Shown here: positions 24,601 to 36,583 of the stretch, in pieces
How positions within the stretch are numbered: position 1 is the stretch's first letter
Layout: every line of letters begins with the position of its first letter
Source: Endoconidiophora laricicola
Lineage: Eukaryota; Ascomycota; Sordariomycetes; Microascales; Ceratocystidaceae
Direction: 5' to 3'
Length of the DNA stretch: 64,000 nucleotides
Assembly: GCA_001640655.1 (NCBI GenBank)
Contig: LXGT01000041.1
Span: 62,001 to 126,000, forward strand
Notes under the pieces: model-generated
The model's database searches: none
Told to the model about the DNA's origin: nothing
Seen by the model: only the letters and a program-made list of their open reading frames with translations
Position numbers and translations under genes: made by a program

Positions 24601-27600
24601 AGTGTGTTCAGCGGAGCAAGCTTGGTGTTAGTTGCTTGAAGACACCTTGGTAAAACGCCGAGCTTCATCTACCCTGATTTGCGTAGATGTACAGCAAGCT
24701 GTGCGCCTTTCAGACGGAGATCCTGAGAGCTACACTTTAGTATCACTTTATCGCACGTCCTCTTATACTTTTTCTATTGTTTTTAGGTTTCTTGAAACAA
24801 CGTCATGACAATGGCAGACAGGGATGGGGTATATACCCGCGGTGGGGGAGGGGGTGATAGAGAGCAAAGTATGTTTGATGGAAGCTTTCTAACCTTCAAC
24901 ACTGACGATACGATAGCTGTGTTAACGTCAGAGTATAGCCGAGACTTGCTCTATTATTCCCCGTCCTAGTGCAAGGTATCTTTGCCCCAGCACTAATCTA
25001 GTGCGGATTAAAAGCAACACAGTTCCAGAATCTTTAGTCAAGATATTATCTATAGTCCTAAGGTTACTATCATTAAGTGGCTCACCAATTACAGTGCTAC
25101 GGCGTTGTTGAGGTAGCAACGAAGCTTTTTATACAATTTCCTTGGCCGCAAAAGCTTGATCGGAAAGTACCAATCGGCAAACGAGAAGTCAAAAGGCGGC
25201 GGCAGAGGAGCGGAATAAGACAGTGGAAGAATAGGGCGTGTTGATATTTAGATCTTAGCCGTTTATATGGAAGTGAGTAGTTTCTAACCAATTTTTTTTT
25301 TGACTAAAGAGCCAGTGAGAAGACAATAATCATGTAAAACTGCGAATTGGTTTCTGGGTTTCGGACTAAAATGAAGAACACCCAGACATGATATTTTCGT
25401 GCAGTTGGGCTACTATTTGTACAATGTTGGCTTATCTTAAAAGCTAGCCTACCGCCGTATATACAGGATTATGATGTCTATATTGAGTAGCCGTCGGCCA
25501 GCTTACTCTATCTTCCAAGAAAAAAAACATAATAGCTTCTCAAAGTAAGCTATAATCACGGCGCCCTCTAGCCAGACCAACCTGATATGCACTGTAGCCG
25601 CCTTATAACTATGATCAAACTAGGATAGTTGGTGGCTGATTATCGGACACTGAGTCCTCTAATGATATCATTTACTGTCATGCAATTGGGCCACTATGTA
25701 TGTGACAATCTATTCGGCGTATCCAGTGTCCTGTGGCAGCTGTTCTCAGGCCGTTCATACATATTGAGAGTTTGATACCAATGACACATACTATCTATAC
25801 ACCGAGACTCGATAACGCAAAGTAAGATCATTGCTAGCCAAATCCCCTTTTCATATCTTTTCCTTACATAGTATTTTGTTCAAGGAGATTCTACAGAACA
25901 TATTGATGTAACTTGCACCCCATCTCTTCAAGCTATGTCATATCTGCAACCTAAAATGTCTATGATAGTCGTCTCTTTCGTTTCGTTATCTGACAGGCTT
26001 GGCATGCACTACTACATAGTAAGATCCCTAATTTATATTTCTCTTGCTAAATGCTACCAACTAGACGTCAGATTATTCCATTACTACCAATACTACCTGA
26101 TGAGCTATAATCTGTTTCGGTCAACAGTTCTCTTTGATCTTCCTAGTAGGTATTGTTACAGGACTTACAGTCACAAGAACTAACGTAAGTGTTTAAGCGT
26201 GAGTAAGGCCTTTATAGCAGAAAGAGGAAATACGGTATGCTTCGGTAAATGGAAATGTGTCATATCTCTAAAGTAATGCCACGCTACCGGTACATAGCCT
26301 GATATGATAAAGAGCCTTCAACCAGACATGGAACATGAATTACAAGGGCGGCAAATAAACTTGTTACTGTGAAATACAGATTTAAACGATATAAGATGAT
26401 GTGACGCTCCATAATCACGAAAGGCCTCATTAGACTAGCCGCCGGGCAATTGACGAGGCTCAAAGAAGAACATTCTAAGTCTACTAACACACTAGATAAT
26501 CACCCTTAGCAACTTAGTTGACGCTAGTACTAATATCAGTGCTGTAATTGTCAAGTAACTATGCGATAGATGACAGTTTCTCTCTTGTGGAATCACACGC
26601 ACATTCTGATTGTCCAGTGACCTAACTTATATTATACTTGTAGCCATACTTGTACACTAAGCAGTCTAGAAACTAAGCATGTTGATTTTGTAACAATTGT
26701 AACTAGAAAATATGGCAGTTCTATATAGGAGCCCAATCCCAAAATACTACGTAAATAACACAACGTCGTTCTCGGCTCTTTTGGCGTCAGACGTACACTG
26801 AGCTTGCCACTTTACTGCATTATAGCAGACAATGGATAGCAAAGTCTAAATCTTCGTAGACTTTATCGCCCAATATGGCTTAGTCTGAAACATATCAATC
26901 TATGTCGGCCAAGATTCCAGTCGTTCTTGTGTGGGGTTGTTTTTCGTCTACTTAGCATATTGCGACTTCACAATCGTGAAAAAGGTGACAAAAGATAATG
27001 TGATGAGGAAACCAAGATAGCACTACGTTTAGATACATGACTAGCAATAGTCCCAAGGGATGGGTGCAAAATTCTGCAACACGTTTTGCATATAATGCCG
27101 GTATCCAAGCCCCCCTTGTTTTATAGCTACAAAGTACATTTTATATGAACACCAACAAAACGATACTTTTCAGCATCGTGGATTGGTCTAGATCATGGCC
27201 GTCTTTTCTACGCTATCTACTCTACTCAGCCGCCGTTTATAGAAGGATATATGCAGTCCCATCACTTCTGATAGGACCCGGAGAAGGAGAAGAGCAGAAA
27301 CAACTAGAGAAACAAAGAGCAAGGCCTTAGTGACAGAGCTTGCTATCTCTAGGATACAGAACCTAATATTGAGCGGCTGATAAAGGGAGGGGGATGGCTT
27401 TTTTTCTGAACTCATTACTTGCTTAGAAGTCAACACTCAAGAGGACAGCTTTGCTTACTATTTTAACAACAGTACACTTCTGTAATAGTGCTTATAGCGG
27501 TGACCTTTTTTTTTCAGTACAAAGTACGTATATCAGTCAATCAGAAGGTGGAAGAAACTGTGCCGGTGTCCCGCCGCAAGTTGTTTCTTATATACTGCTA

Positions 27601-29462
27601 ACTCAGTTCAACTATCTGCCCGACCTCGCGACTCACGGTTCTTTGCTAACTGATGAGTCTATAAACTTTTAGATACCGGCAAATTATATTGTATATATGG
27701 CTTCAGTTCTTGCATAGAGTACCTGGTATAGAAAGTAGTTAGCTATATGTCAATGGTGATCACAGTTTTGAATTGTAAATTATCTTGGCTTTACGGTCCG
27801 TGATTCCAATCTTTGTAGAGTAGTTCTAGACTTTCGAGTCTCAAGGATATGCTGAATAATCACAGCTAGCAATAAACCTATTGTCTAGCAAAAATTATGT
27901 AACCTTTATAATTGCTTGAATGCCTAAGGCTGATTTCGAATTTTTGATGTGTATCTCTGGACACAGGCATGAGTAGGATCTAATGTGAATGTTTGGGTTG
28001 ATTAGAGTCAGACAAACAGATGAAATGCACCATGATGAAGTTTGGGATCGAATCACATTCGGCCACAAATTATGATCATAGCTGTTCGTCAATATGTTAA
28101 CCCTTATTCTTTGTGATAGCACTAATATGTATCAATTGGCGATGAACCCTATCACTGGGGTCAGTAAAATAAGCCACTGACTACTATTAGAAAAGGACAC
28201 TCTAGACACTTTGAATTTACTTGAAAACATAAATCCTTCGGAGTATTTACTATCATTAGTTGAATATACATATTAGTTGACTTAAATCGTTTGTTATCAT
28301 AAGCATCCACTGAGTAAGTGAATCACTGCTACTCTCTACTTTAACAATATGTGTTGGCTGCTTAGTTGGGTTAGTGTTCATACAAAGAGCGATACTGTGG
28401 TTGTACTACTTCCATGTCGTATAAACTAAACATAAGGGTCTACAAGTTGTAGATATGGACCAGTGGAGTTTCTTAAAATCCTAATAGGAACTGCGTTCCT
28501 TCTCGTACAGTTACAGTGTTGCGATACGTTTGACGTCGTTTGGCTACGAGGAAACGAAAGCTTGGTGACGCCACACTGCTGCGCCACTTGCTCTTTTTTA
28601 GGCTGCCTTCTGACAGCTGTTAGCACACAGCTGCCAGCTGAACTGCGCTGGCCGCCTGAATGAAGCTTCCTAGGTGAAGGTCCCCCTACGGAGCGCTGCG
28701 GCATCCCAATTGGACTCCTAAAACTGGCTTTGGCTTTGGCTTGGCTTGAGTGGATATTTTACTATGTAGTTGCTATAGCGGAAATACGTTTTTGTATCAG
28801 CATCGCATCTATCGAAGAAACAGCAGCGGCTAAAAAAGCAGCCCCGTGTTCGATCAAGTTCCGCATGCTAAATTATCTTCCTTCCCTTTTCGACCGCATT
28901 GCAACAAGTATTGGCCACCAACTAATCCGCATCTCGGACGCTACATCTCTATCTCTCGCCTTCCATCTCAGATCTTCCATATTCCATCTATCATTCGTCG
29001 TCTGCAGCTGCGCAGCCCCGAGTTGCCGCGCCTTCTATCATCCATCGAGTCGAGTGCTGGCCACGGTCTGTTTCCATCCCACCGGTTCCGCCGTGCACCG
29101 CTGCCACCATACTAGCACGACGTCTGTTCTCCCGCAAGACGATCAATCGCCCACTGGCCGCTATTTGCCAAAGTAACGCATCAACTACTGCTTGTCTGCT
29201 TGTCTGCTTAGTTGTCTACTTGTTGAGCTCATATTGTCGAAGCTTGCTCGACTGTTCTTTGTCACCTGCCATCCGACGAAACACGCAACTTGCGTGAGCC
29301 CCTCCTTTCACTGCCCACCGAGACTGCACGAAAGCTGTCTTCCTCGATCGAATACTCGTTGATTTATCGGTCCCCTCATCTCTCAACATTCGCTTTTGTC
29401 TCAACATACACACTCGGCAACAAAAACCTCACTCGTTTCATTTTTTATAACACGGCCAAGCT
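24601..29462. other. 4.9-kb gene-poor region and myosin-I promoter
   Basis: No gene is supported. The last 750 bp (28,700-29,462) are richer in C and T and end in a pyrimidine-rich leader typical of a strong fungal promoter, upstream of the myosin start. The open frame within 28,730-29,176 lacks protein character. Confidence 0.45.
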
Positions 29463-32400
29463 ATGGTGAGTCTGCTCGGCGCAATTCTCATCTACACTTG
29501 ACATAGAATCTTACGTAACTAATAACTGCCTTTTTCTTCCTCTAGGGTATTTCCAAACGGCCTAAGGACAAGTCCGCACGCAGTGGCGGCCGCAGCGGCG
29601 CCCCGGGCGACAAGTCAGCCCGGCCCAAGAAGGCCACCTTTGAAACTACTAAGAAAAAGGAGATTGGTGTAACTGATCTGACCCTCCTCAGCAAAGTTAG
29701 CAACGAAGCTATCAACGAAAACCTCAAGAAGCGTTTTGAGGGTCGCGAAATCTACACATACATTGGACATGTGTTAGTCTCCGTCAATCCCTTTCGGGAT
29801 CTGGGAATTTACACCGACCAGGTCTTAGAGAGCTATATGGGAAAGAACCGTCTTGAAATGCCACCGCACGTGTTCGCCATAGCTGAGTCATCTTACTACA
29901 ACATGAAGGCGTATAAGGACAATCAGTGTGTGATCATTTCTGGTGAGTCAGGTGCCGGAAAGACCGAGGCTGCCAAGCGCATTATGCAGTATATTGCCAA
30001 TGTTTCCGGTGGTTCGGGCGGTGACATTCAGCAGATCAAGGACATGGTATTAGCAACAAATCCACTGCTGGAGTCGTTCGGTAACGCCAAGACTCTACGT
30101 AATAACAACTCATCGCGCTTCGGTAAATATTTGCAGATTCACTTTAACCCGCAAGGCGAACCTATAGGTGCCGACATCACAAACTATCTATTAGAAAAGT
30201 CACGAGTTGTTGGACAAATCACCAACGAGCGTAACTTCCATATCTTTTACCAGTTTACTAAGGGCGCCTCTGAAACATACCGTTCCACATTCGGCATCCA
30301 GAAGCCCGAGACCTATGTATACACCAGCCGCTCCAACTGCTACGACGTTGACGGGATTGACGATCTTGCTGAGTACCGCGATACTCTTAATGCAATGAAC
30401 ATTATTGGCTTATCGCAACCCGAACAAGACCAGATCTTCCGCATGCTTTCTGCTATCCTGTGGATTGGTAATATTCAGTTCCGCGAAGACGATAGTGGCT
30501 GGGCTGAGGTAATGGATAGCTCCGTTGTTGATTTTGTCGCTTATCTTCTTGAGTGCTCTGCCGACCAAGTGATCAAGGCCATCACTATTCGCATTTTAAC
30601 TCCACGCAACGGTGAAGTTATTGAGTCTCCGGCAAATCCGACACAAGCTGGATCTACACGGGATGCACTAGCAAAGGCCATCTACAGCAACTTGTTCGAC
30701 TGGATCGTCGAACGTATCAACCTGTCACTGAAGGCGCGACAGGAAACCACCAACAGCATCGGTATTCTAGACATCTACGGCTTCGAGATTTTCGAAAAGA
30801 ACAGTTTTGAACAGCTGTGTATCAACTATGTCAACGAGAAGCTGCAGCAGATCTTTATTCAGCTGACTCTCAAAGCCGAACAGGACGAGTACGCGCGCGA
30901 ACAGATTCAGTGGACCCCCATCAAATACTTTGATAACAAGGTCGTGTGTGACCTGATCGAACAGGTGCGCCCAGTTGGTATATTTTCAGCCATGAAGGAT
31001 GCCACCAAAACTGCCCACGCTGATCCAGCTGCTTGCGACCGCACGTTTATGCAGAGCATCAACGGAATGTCACACCCCCACTTGACACCACGCCAGGGCA
31101 ACTTTATCATTAAGCATTATGCTGGTGATGTGAGCTATAGTGTCGAAGGCATCACTGACAAAAACAAGGATCAGCTGCTCAAAGGCCTTCTCAACCTTTT
31201 CCAGGCTAGTGGCAATCAGTTTGTGCATACTCTTTTCCCCCACCAGGTCGACCAGGACAACCGTCGCCAGCCGCCTTCGGGTGGTGATCGTATCAAAACG
31301 AGTGCCAATGCGCTAGTTGACACCCTAATGAAGTGCCAGCCTTCGTACATACGTACCATAAAGCCAAATGAGAACAAATCACCTACTGAGTATAACCAAC
31401 CTAACGTGCTGCATCAAGTCAAGTACTTAGGTCTACAGGAGAACGTTCGCATTCGTCGTGCAGGTTTTGCGTACCGTCAAACCTTTGAAAAATTTGTTGA
31501 GCGTTTCTTCCTGCTATCACCTGCGACGTCATACGCTGGTGAATACACCTGGTCTGGGTCATATGAGGATGCTACTAGACAGATTCTTAAGGACACGAGT
31601 ATCCCTAAAGAAGAATGGCAGTTGGGCACCACCAAGGCTTTTGTCAAGTCACCGGAGACACTATTCGCTCTTGAAACAATGCGTGACCGTTACTGGCATA
31701 ATATGGCTACTCGTATTCAGCGCATGTGGCGTGGTTATCTGGCGTACCGTGCTGAAGCTGCGACACGCATCCAGCGCGTGTGGCGCAAGAAGCGTACTGG
31801 TGCCGAGTTTATGCAGCTGCGCGATCAGGGTCATAAGCTGCTAGGTGGCCGCAAAGAACGCCGACGCATGAGTCTGCTAGGTTCGCGTCGTTTCCTGGGT
31901 GACTATCTCGGTTTCAATAACTCCAAGGGCCCCGGTGCGCACATGCGCAAAGCCGTAGGCATATCTGATAGCGAGAAGGCTGTGTTCTCGTGCCGCGGCG
32001 AGATTCTTGAGCACAAGTTTGGTCGTTCCAGTAAAGCTAGTCCACGTACGATTGTGGTTACTAACAGCAAGTTCTACATCATCGCGCAAATGTTAGTGAA
32101 CAACCAGCCTCAGATTATCATCGAACGCCAAATACCTTTAGTATCCATCAAGTTCGTTGGTGCCTCAACTTGCCGTGATGACTGGTTTTCACTTGGTGTT
32201 GGTTCCCAACAAGAGGCTGATCCAATGCTCAATTGTGTACTCAAGACAGAGATGTTTACTCAGATGCAGCGCGCCATGTCCGGCAGCTTCAGTTTGAAGA
32301 TCGCCGAAAGCATCGAGTATGCTAAGAAACCTGGCAAGATGCAGGCTGTCAAGGTACTCAAGGACTCGCAGATGAATGATGACTACTACAAGAGCGGTGC

Positions 32401-33217
32401 CATCCACACGAAGCCTGGTGAGCCAGCCACTTCAGTGTCGCGGCCTACGCCGAAGGGAAAGCCCGTTCCGCCCCGGCCAATTACGCGCGGAAAGCTCATC
32501 AGACCCGGCGGCCCTAGCGGCCGTCCGTCACGTCTGACCGGTAACCGCAACACGCAGCCTCGCGGTGGCTTCTCAGCTGGACAGTCAAGCGTACTTCAAG
32601 CCGTTCCGGCAGCAACCTCTAACCCTGTAGCTGCGGCTATCAGCGGTGCGTTGCCTATTCAGCAGAAAAGACCTGTGTCTGCTGTGGCCGCCGCTGCCGC
32701 CCCTACACCTGTGGCTGCAGTGCGTCAACCCCCTCCTCCCCCACCAGCACCGGTGGCCAAGTCCAAGATCATGGCCAAGGTTCTGTATGATTTCAGCAGC
32801 GAGAAGGAGAACGAGCTGAATGTCCGGGCTGGCGAGCTGATCGAGATCGTTCAGAAGGAAAACAACGGTATGTCTTTTATTCTCATCTTTGTAATGACAG
32901 TGCCCTGCTGTATAGTAGAACACATATACTAACAACATCGTAAAGGCTGGTGGCTTGGCAAGAACTCTAATCATCAGGCCTGGGTCCCCTCAGCGTATGT
33001 CGAGGAACAAGCGCCCGCACCGCCCAAGCCTAATGGCCGCAAACCACCTCCGGCCCCTCCAACCAAGCGTCCTGGCACTACGGCTCGAGCAAACGGAGTA
33101 GCAACAACTACTTCTGGCAGTGCTGCGCCGGCCAATATTGGTGGTTTGGCCAATGCGTTATTGGCACGCAAGAATGCTATGCAGAACAAGCAGGACGATG
33201 ACGACGATGATTGGTAA
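29463..33217 (+). CDS. myoA: class I myosin (fungal MyoA/Myo3/Myo5)
   Basis: Three exons: 29463-29465 (the start codon alone), 29546-32867 and 32946-33217, with introns of 80 and 78 nt. The product is 1198 aa. The motor (about 40-720) has the P-loop GESGAGKT at 134-141, switch I-like NNNSSRFGK and relay GILDIYGFEIFEKNSFEQ. Two IQ motifs (ATRIQRMWRGYLAYR, ATRIQRVWRKKR) bind light chain. A basic TH1 membrane-binding tail, a Pro/Ala-rich TH2, an SH3 domain (AKVLYDFSSEKENELNVRAG onward, split by the last intron) and an acidic C-terminus DDDDDDW follow. In fungi this protein works at cortical actin patches, activating Arp2/3 and driving endocytosis and polar growth. The TEDS position appears to be Glu358 instead of the usual Ser. 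The start is supported by the family N-terminus MGISKRPKDKS, restored by splicing. Confidence 0.97.
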
Positions 33218-33740
33218 ATCTAGATAAACTTGGAGGGAAACAAAAAGAATGAGCGATTAAAAAAACAACTAGTCAGGGGAAATGGAAGGCCCGTTTTTTG
33301 ATCTCGTCTCATGTTTATATTCTCATATTTTCTATATTTCTCACCCATTTCTTTTTTTTTTCCTTTCTGTCTTCATATATTCCCCCCCCCCCTTTTTTTT
33401 TTATTCTCCATCGTCTCCATAGCCTCCATTCAGATATCTTGTTTGCTTCAAGTTAGTCTATATTTTCTGTCCAAGTTAAGGGCTCACTCAGGTTTTAGTA
33501 CATCATCGAGTTGCTTCGGTTGGGAATATCTTTCTTTTTCTTTAGTCTAAATTGTTGGGGTTTTCTTTCTATTTTACTTATTACAACATAAGGCCGTGAT
33601 ATCACAACTACATACGAATCCCCTTTTGTTGGCTTTTTTATATATACAACATTCATTGTATCTTCCTTTTTAGGAGATTTTGAAAAAGAGATGCACACTA
33701 TGGTTTTCGTGTTTGTCTTGATTTTATTTTATATCGTGAT
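33218..33740. other. convergent 3' region, pyrimidine tracts
   Basis: 523 bp between the ends of the myosin and PFA4 genes. It is strongly T/C-rich on the + strand and includes a run of 11 C followed by 10 T (33382-33402). It probably holds overlapping 3' UTRs. No coding signal is seen. Confidence 0.5.
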
Positions 33741-35216
33741 TCATGATTCATTCTCTTGCACTTGAAGCTTCCGACGGCGGATTAACTCTCCAAGTGGGAT
33801 GTCATCTTCACTATCCTCCTCCACGCCATAGTCACCCAAGGTATCACCCTCATCATTGCGCCATTTCGGTGGTGGGCCGCTGAACAATTCAAAGTCAGAA
33901 TCAGAGTCCCGTCTGAGAGCGCGGGCCTGACGCATAGTCTCTGCATTTTGTCCACTTAAAGCACTTCCGATATTGTTGTTGTCGTCGTAGTCATCGGTTG
34001 ACGCAGAATCGTAGTGTGCAAGCAAATCGTTCTCGTCGTTGATTTCGCCTAGGCTTCGACTCGAGTTCGGCCCGGCTGGCTGTGCCCAGCGCCGGCGATC
34101 AGCCATCTGGCGCTTGCGAAATTCAGCTTGTTGGTCTTCGAGAGTGCTAAGGCGCAGCAACGCCGAGTCTTGGTCGGTCACTTCGGTGTTTCCACCCTTG
34201 GGCTTGAGGTCTTGGGCGGGCCATCGCCCGCCATTTGCTCGCTTGGCTGGGTCTGGCGGGGGCCACATGCCAGCACGCTGGTTGAAGCCGTTTTCAGGAT
34301 ATTCCCATCCGAGACCCTCGCCTCGTTTACCTAACTGCGGCGTGAACGTCAAAGGGAAAAGCCATACTGCTGGATTGTAGGAACTCATGCCCTCGGCGAG
34401 GTTGGTGAAGAAGTCGATATCGTAAGGGAATTCGACGTGCTGTAGACGCACCTTGTCGCCGTCATCGGTGGGCCACCAGGTCGGACCCTTGGCTAATACT
34501 GCGGCATGGCGATCTCGTTGCCAGCCCTCGATCATAGTCTCATTCAATAGCCAGCCGCGAGCCGTTGTGGCGAATATGATTAACAGTGCAATACATGTGA
34601 CGAAATTAGTCACGGCTACTGAAGCGAGTACACACAATGTGGCCATTGATGGGCCGAAGTAAGCTGGCTGATCACGTAGCGCCCACACAGTGAGCAGGCG
34701 GAACCAGACAAGGCGGAAGAGCGCGCAGAGGCCAATATTTGCTGCTATTAGAAAGCGTATAAAGTGCGGATAGGTGCGCAGAGAAATACAATTAGCCGTC
34801 CATGGACAGTGATGGTCCATGCGGGGGATACACCGCGCGCAGAGCTTGCAATGGTGGGCACGGGGCGGCTTCGGGGCGTTGCATTTGCGACACCAGCGGG
34901 TTCCCGGTGGGCGCGGGAAAGCAGACCAGTCGGGGTCTTTATCGCCGGCCAGCTCAGACGGACTGAGACCGAAGTCGTAGCGGCCCGGGTCAGTGCGTAC
35001 GGCCTTGTAATATGTGAAGAGAATCAGCACAGCTAGTGAGTTGATGTACTTGGTTTGTCGCGGGGTCATGGGCCCAGGAGCGAGGTAGGTGTCGGATGTT
35101 GGATCTTGTTGCAGTGAAAACAGCCATTGTGGTACGATAGTCAGGAAAAGAATAAGGATGGTGACGAAGGGCGGGATGATGCGTTGGATGCCCGGAGCAT
35201 CGAGAAGGCCAGCCAT
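33741..35216 (-). CDS. PFA4: DHHC palmitoyltransferase (PFA4 type)
   Basis: Single exon, 491 aa. Two N-terminal hydrophobic segments (about 12-34 and 57-71) precede the cysteine-rich domain TRWCRKCNAPKPPRAHHCKL and then PRMDHHCPW, with DHHC at 134-137. Two more membrane helices (about 152-175 and 190-215) follow. The soluble C-terminal part is long, with EGWQRDRHAAVLAKG and WEYPENGFNQRAGMWPPPDP, both typical of fungal Pfa4, and it ends in an acidic Ser-rich stretch. The family transfers palmitate from its own cysteine to substrate cysteines. Pfa4 sits in the ER, and yeast Pfa4 palmitoylates chitin synthase Chs3; the target here is not known. It is convergent with myosin-I and divergent from the GT90 gene, with a 1.4-kb promoter between. 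Confidence 0.93.
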   Translation of the reverse strand: MAGLLDAPGIQRIIPPFVTILILFLTIVPQWLFSLQQDPTSDTYLAPGPMTPRQTKYINSLAVLILFTYYKAVRTDPGRYDFGLSPSELAGDKDPDWSAFPRPPGTRWCRKCNAPKPPRAHHCKLCARCIPRMDHHCPWTANCISLRTYPHFIRFLIAANIGLCALFRLVWFRLLTVWALRDQPAYFGPSMATLCVLASVAVTNFVTCIALLIIFATTARGWLLNETMIEGWQRDRHAAVLAKGPTWWPTDDGDKVRLQHVEFPYDIDFFTNLAEGMSSYNPAVWLFPLTFTPQLGKRGEGLGWEYPENGFNQRAGMWPPPDPAKRANGGRWPAQDLKPKGGNTEVTDQDSALLRLSTLEDQQAEFRKRQMADRRRWAQPAGPNSSRSLGEINDENDLLAHYDSASTDDYDDNNNIGSALSGQNAETMRQARALRRDSDSDFELFSGPPPKWRNDEGDTLGDYGVEEDSEDDIPLGELIRRRKLQVQENES

Positions 35217-36583
35217 AGTGGACGGGATGGACTGTAATTAGAGTTGGCCCGATAGTTTGGCTCGGGAGCGACGGAAGGTTATCGAGAAGTATGGGATGGC
35301 CAAAAGAAAGACTAGTAATGCAAACAAGACTCCAAGGGATAGCGGAAACAGCACGCACAGCTTCTCTTATGAAGCAGCGGTTGTTTGCTAGTAACAAGCG
35401 GCTGGCAAAGCGAGTCGTTTTGATGCAACACGAACTGTGCGATGGCCCTGTTTGAAACTGACTGTGAAATTTGGAGCTGATGACGTTTTAGAGGGCCTTT
35501 AGTGGCAGCCCTGTCTATCTACAGAACGTTTCTCAGCCTCGCTATTCCTGCCTCTAGGGGGTGTTTGCTTAGTGAGTTTATAAGCTATGATGTTAGGATG
35601 CCACTATAAACGGTTTCTTTACAGTTAATCTTTCTTAGCCGTTGGGTGAGGACTGTTATATTGTAGGGTAGGCCATGATGAGGTTCACTCTGGGATCACT
35701 ACAAAACGCACTTCGGTGAACTCTTCAATAGGTGGTAGTACTGAGATGCTTTGATTTTGCTGTTCTATCGAACAATCCTCGAAAACTTCTAGTCAGACAA
35801 ACGGGATTAGCCAGGACCGGGTGTCTTTCCCTTCTATATGAACCGTAGATCACAAGCTGGCTGGCATGGAGCTGCCTTCCTTTGCTTCTTCCATACGTCG
35901 CATAATGAGTGTCAACGAGAATCAACCAAAGGTTCAGTACGTTAGAATTTCTAGGATATGCATTCATTCTCTCAGGTAGCGTGCCTGTCGTTCGCTGTAG
36001 TGAATGATTGACTGATCCGTCTGGGGCTTGGAATTTGTTTCCTTTCCCCTTTAAATTTTAACTTGCTGGCTCTGTCTGAGAGATGTAATCGTGAAGATCG
36101 TTCGTTATCCTGTGTCGTAGGCATACTGCGCTTATAAGACCGCCTATTATTAGTTTGATGGCACTGTACCACCATTTGCAGTGACCTGTGCTAAGACTGC
36201 GCCTTCTATCCCGAGATTTCCAGCAACCATAAGATGTCGAAATCATCAGCCTTGCTAGCGTTCAATATCCTCACCGTTTTCTAAATTTGGCCTTCCATCG
36301 TCGCCCTTATTGTTAATATTCTCATTATTGTCATCATGCCGAGCTTCTGCGATTTTTAAGCGTAACAGTTCCTTTTAACCCTTTCTGGCTTGGATCTGCG
36401 CCACACGGCTTGCTAGCTTGCCGTGTAAGCTTAACAACAGTATAGCTTCTTTCTTCTTCTTTTCTTCTCATCATCGCCTCTCTTGCTCTGCAGTCTAGTG
36501 CCTCCCCATTTGTACAGACGAGCATATCGTATTACATTACATTCCCGCCACCCTAACTATCCCTACGTGGTCCTCTGCCCGCT
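35217..36583. promoter_or_regulatory. divergent promoter region PFA4 / GT90 gene
   Basis: 1.37 kb between two genes transcribed away from each other. The right end (36,270-36,580) is pyrimidine-rich before the GT90 start. No further coding signal or defined motif was recognised. Confidence 0.4.

Noticed and set aside
28730..29176. 148-aa frame before the myosin gene
   Set aside because: Lies in the pyrimidine-rich promoter/leader; no family character and no clear splice to the myosin exons.
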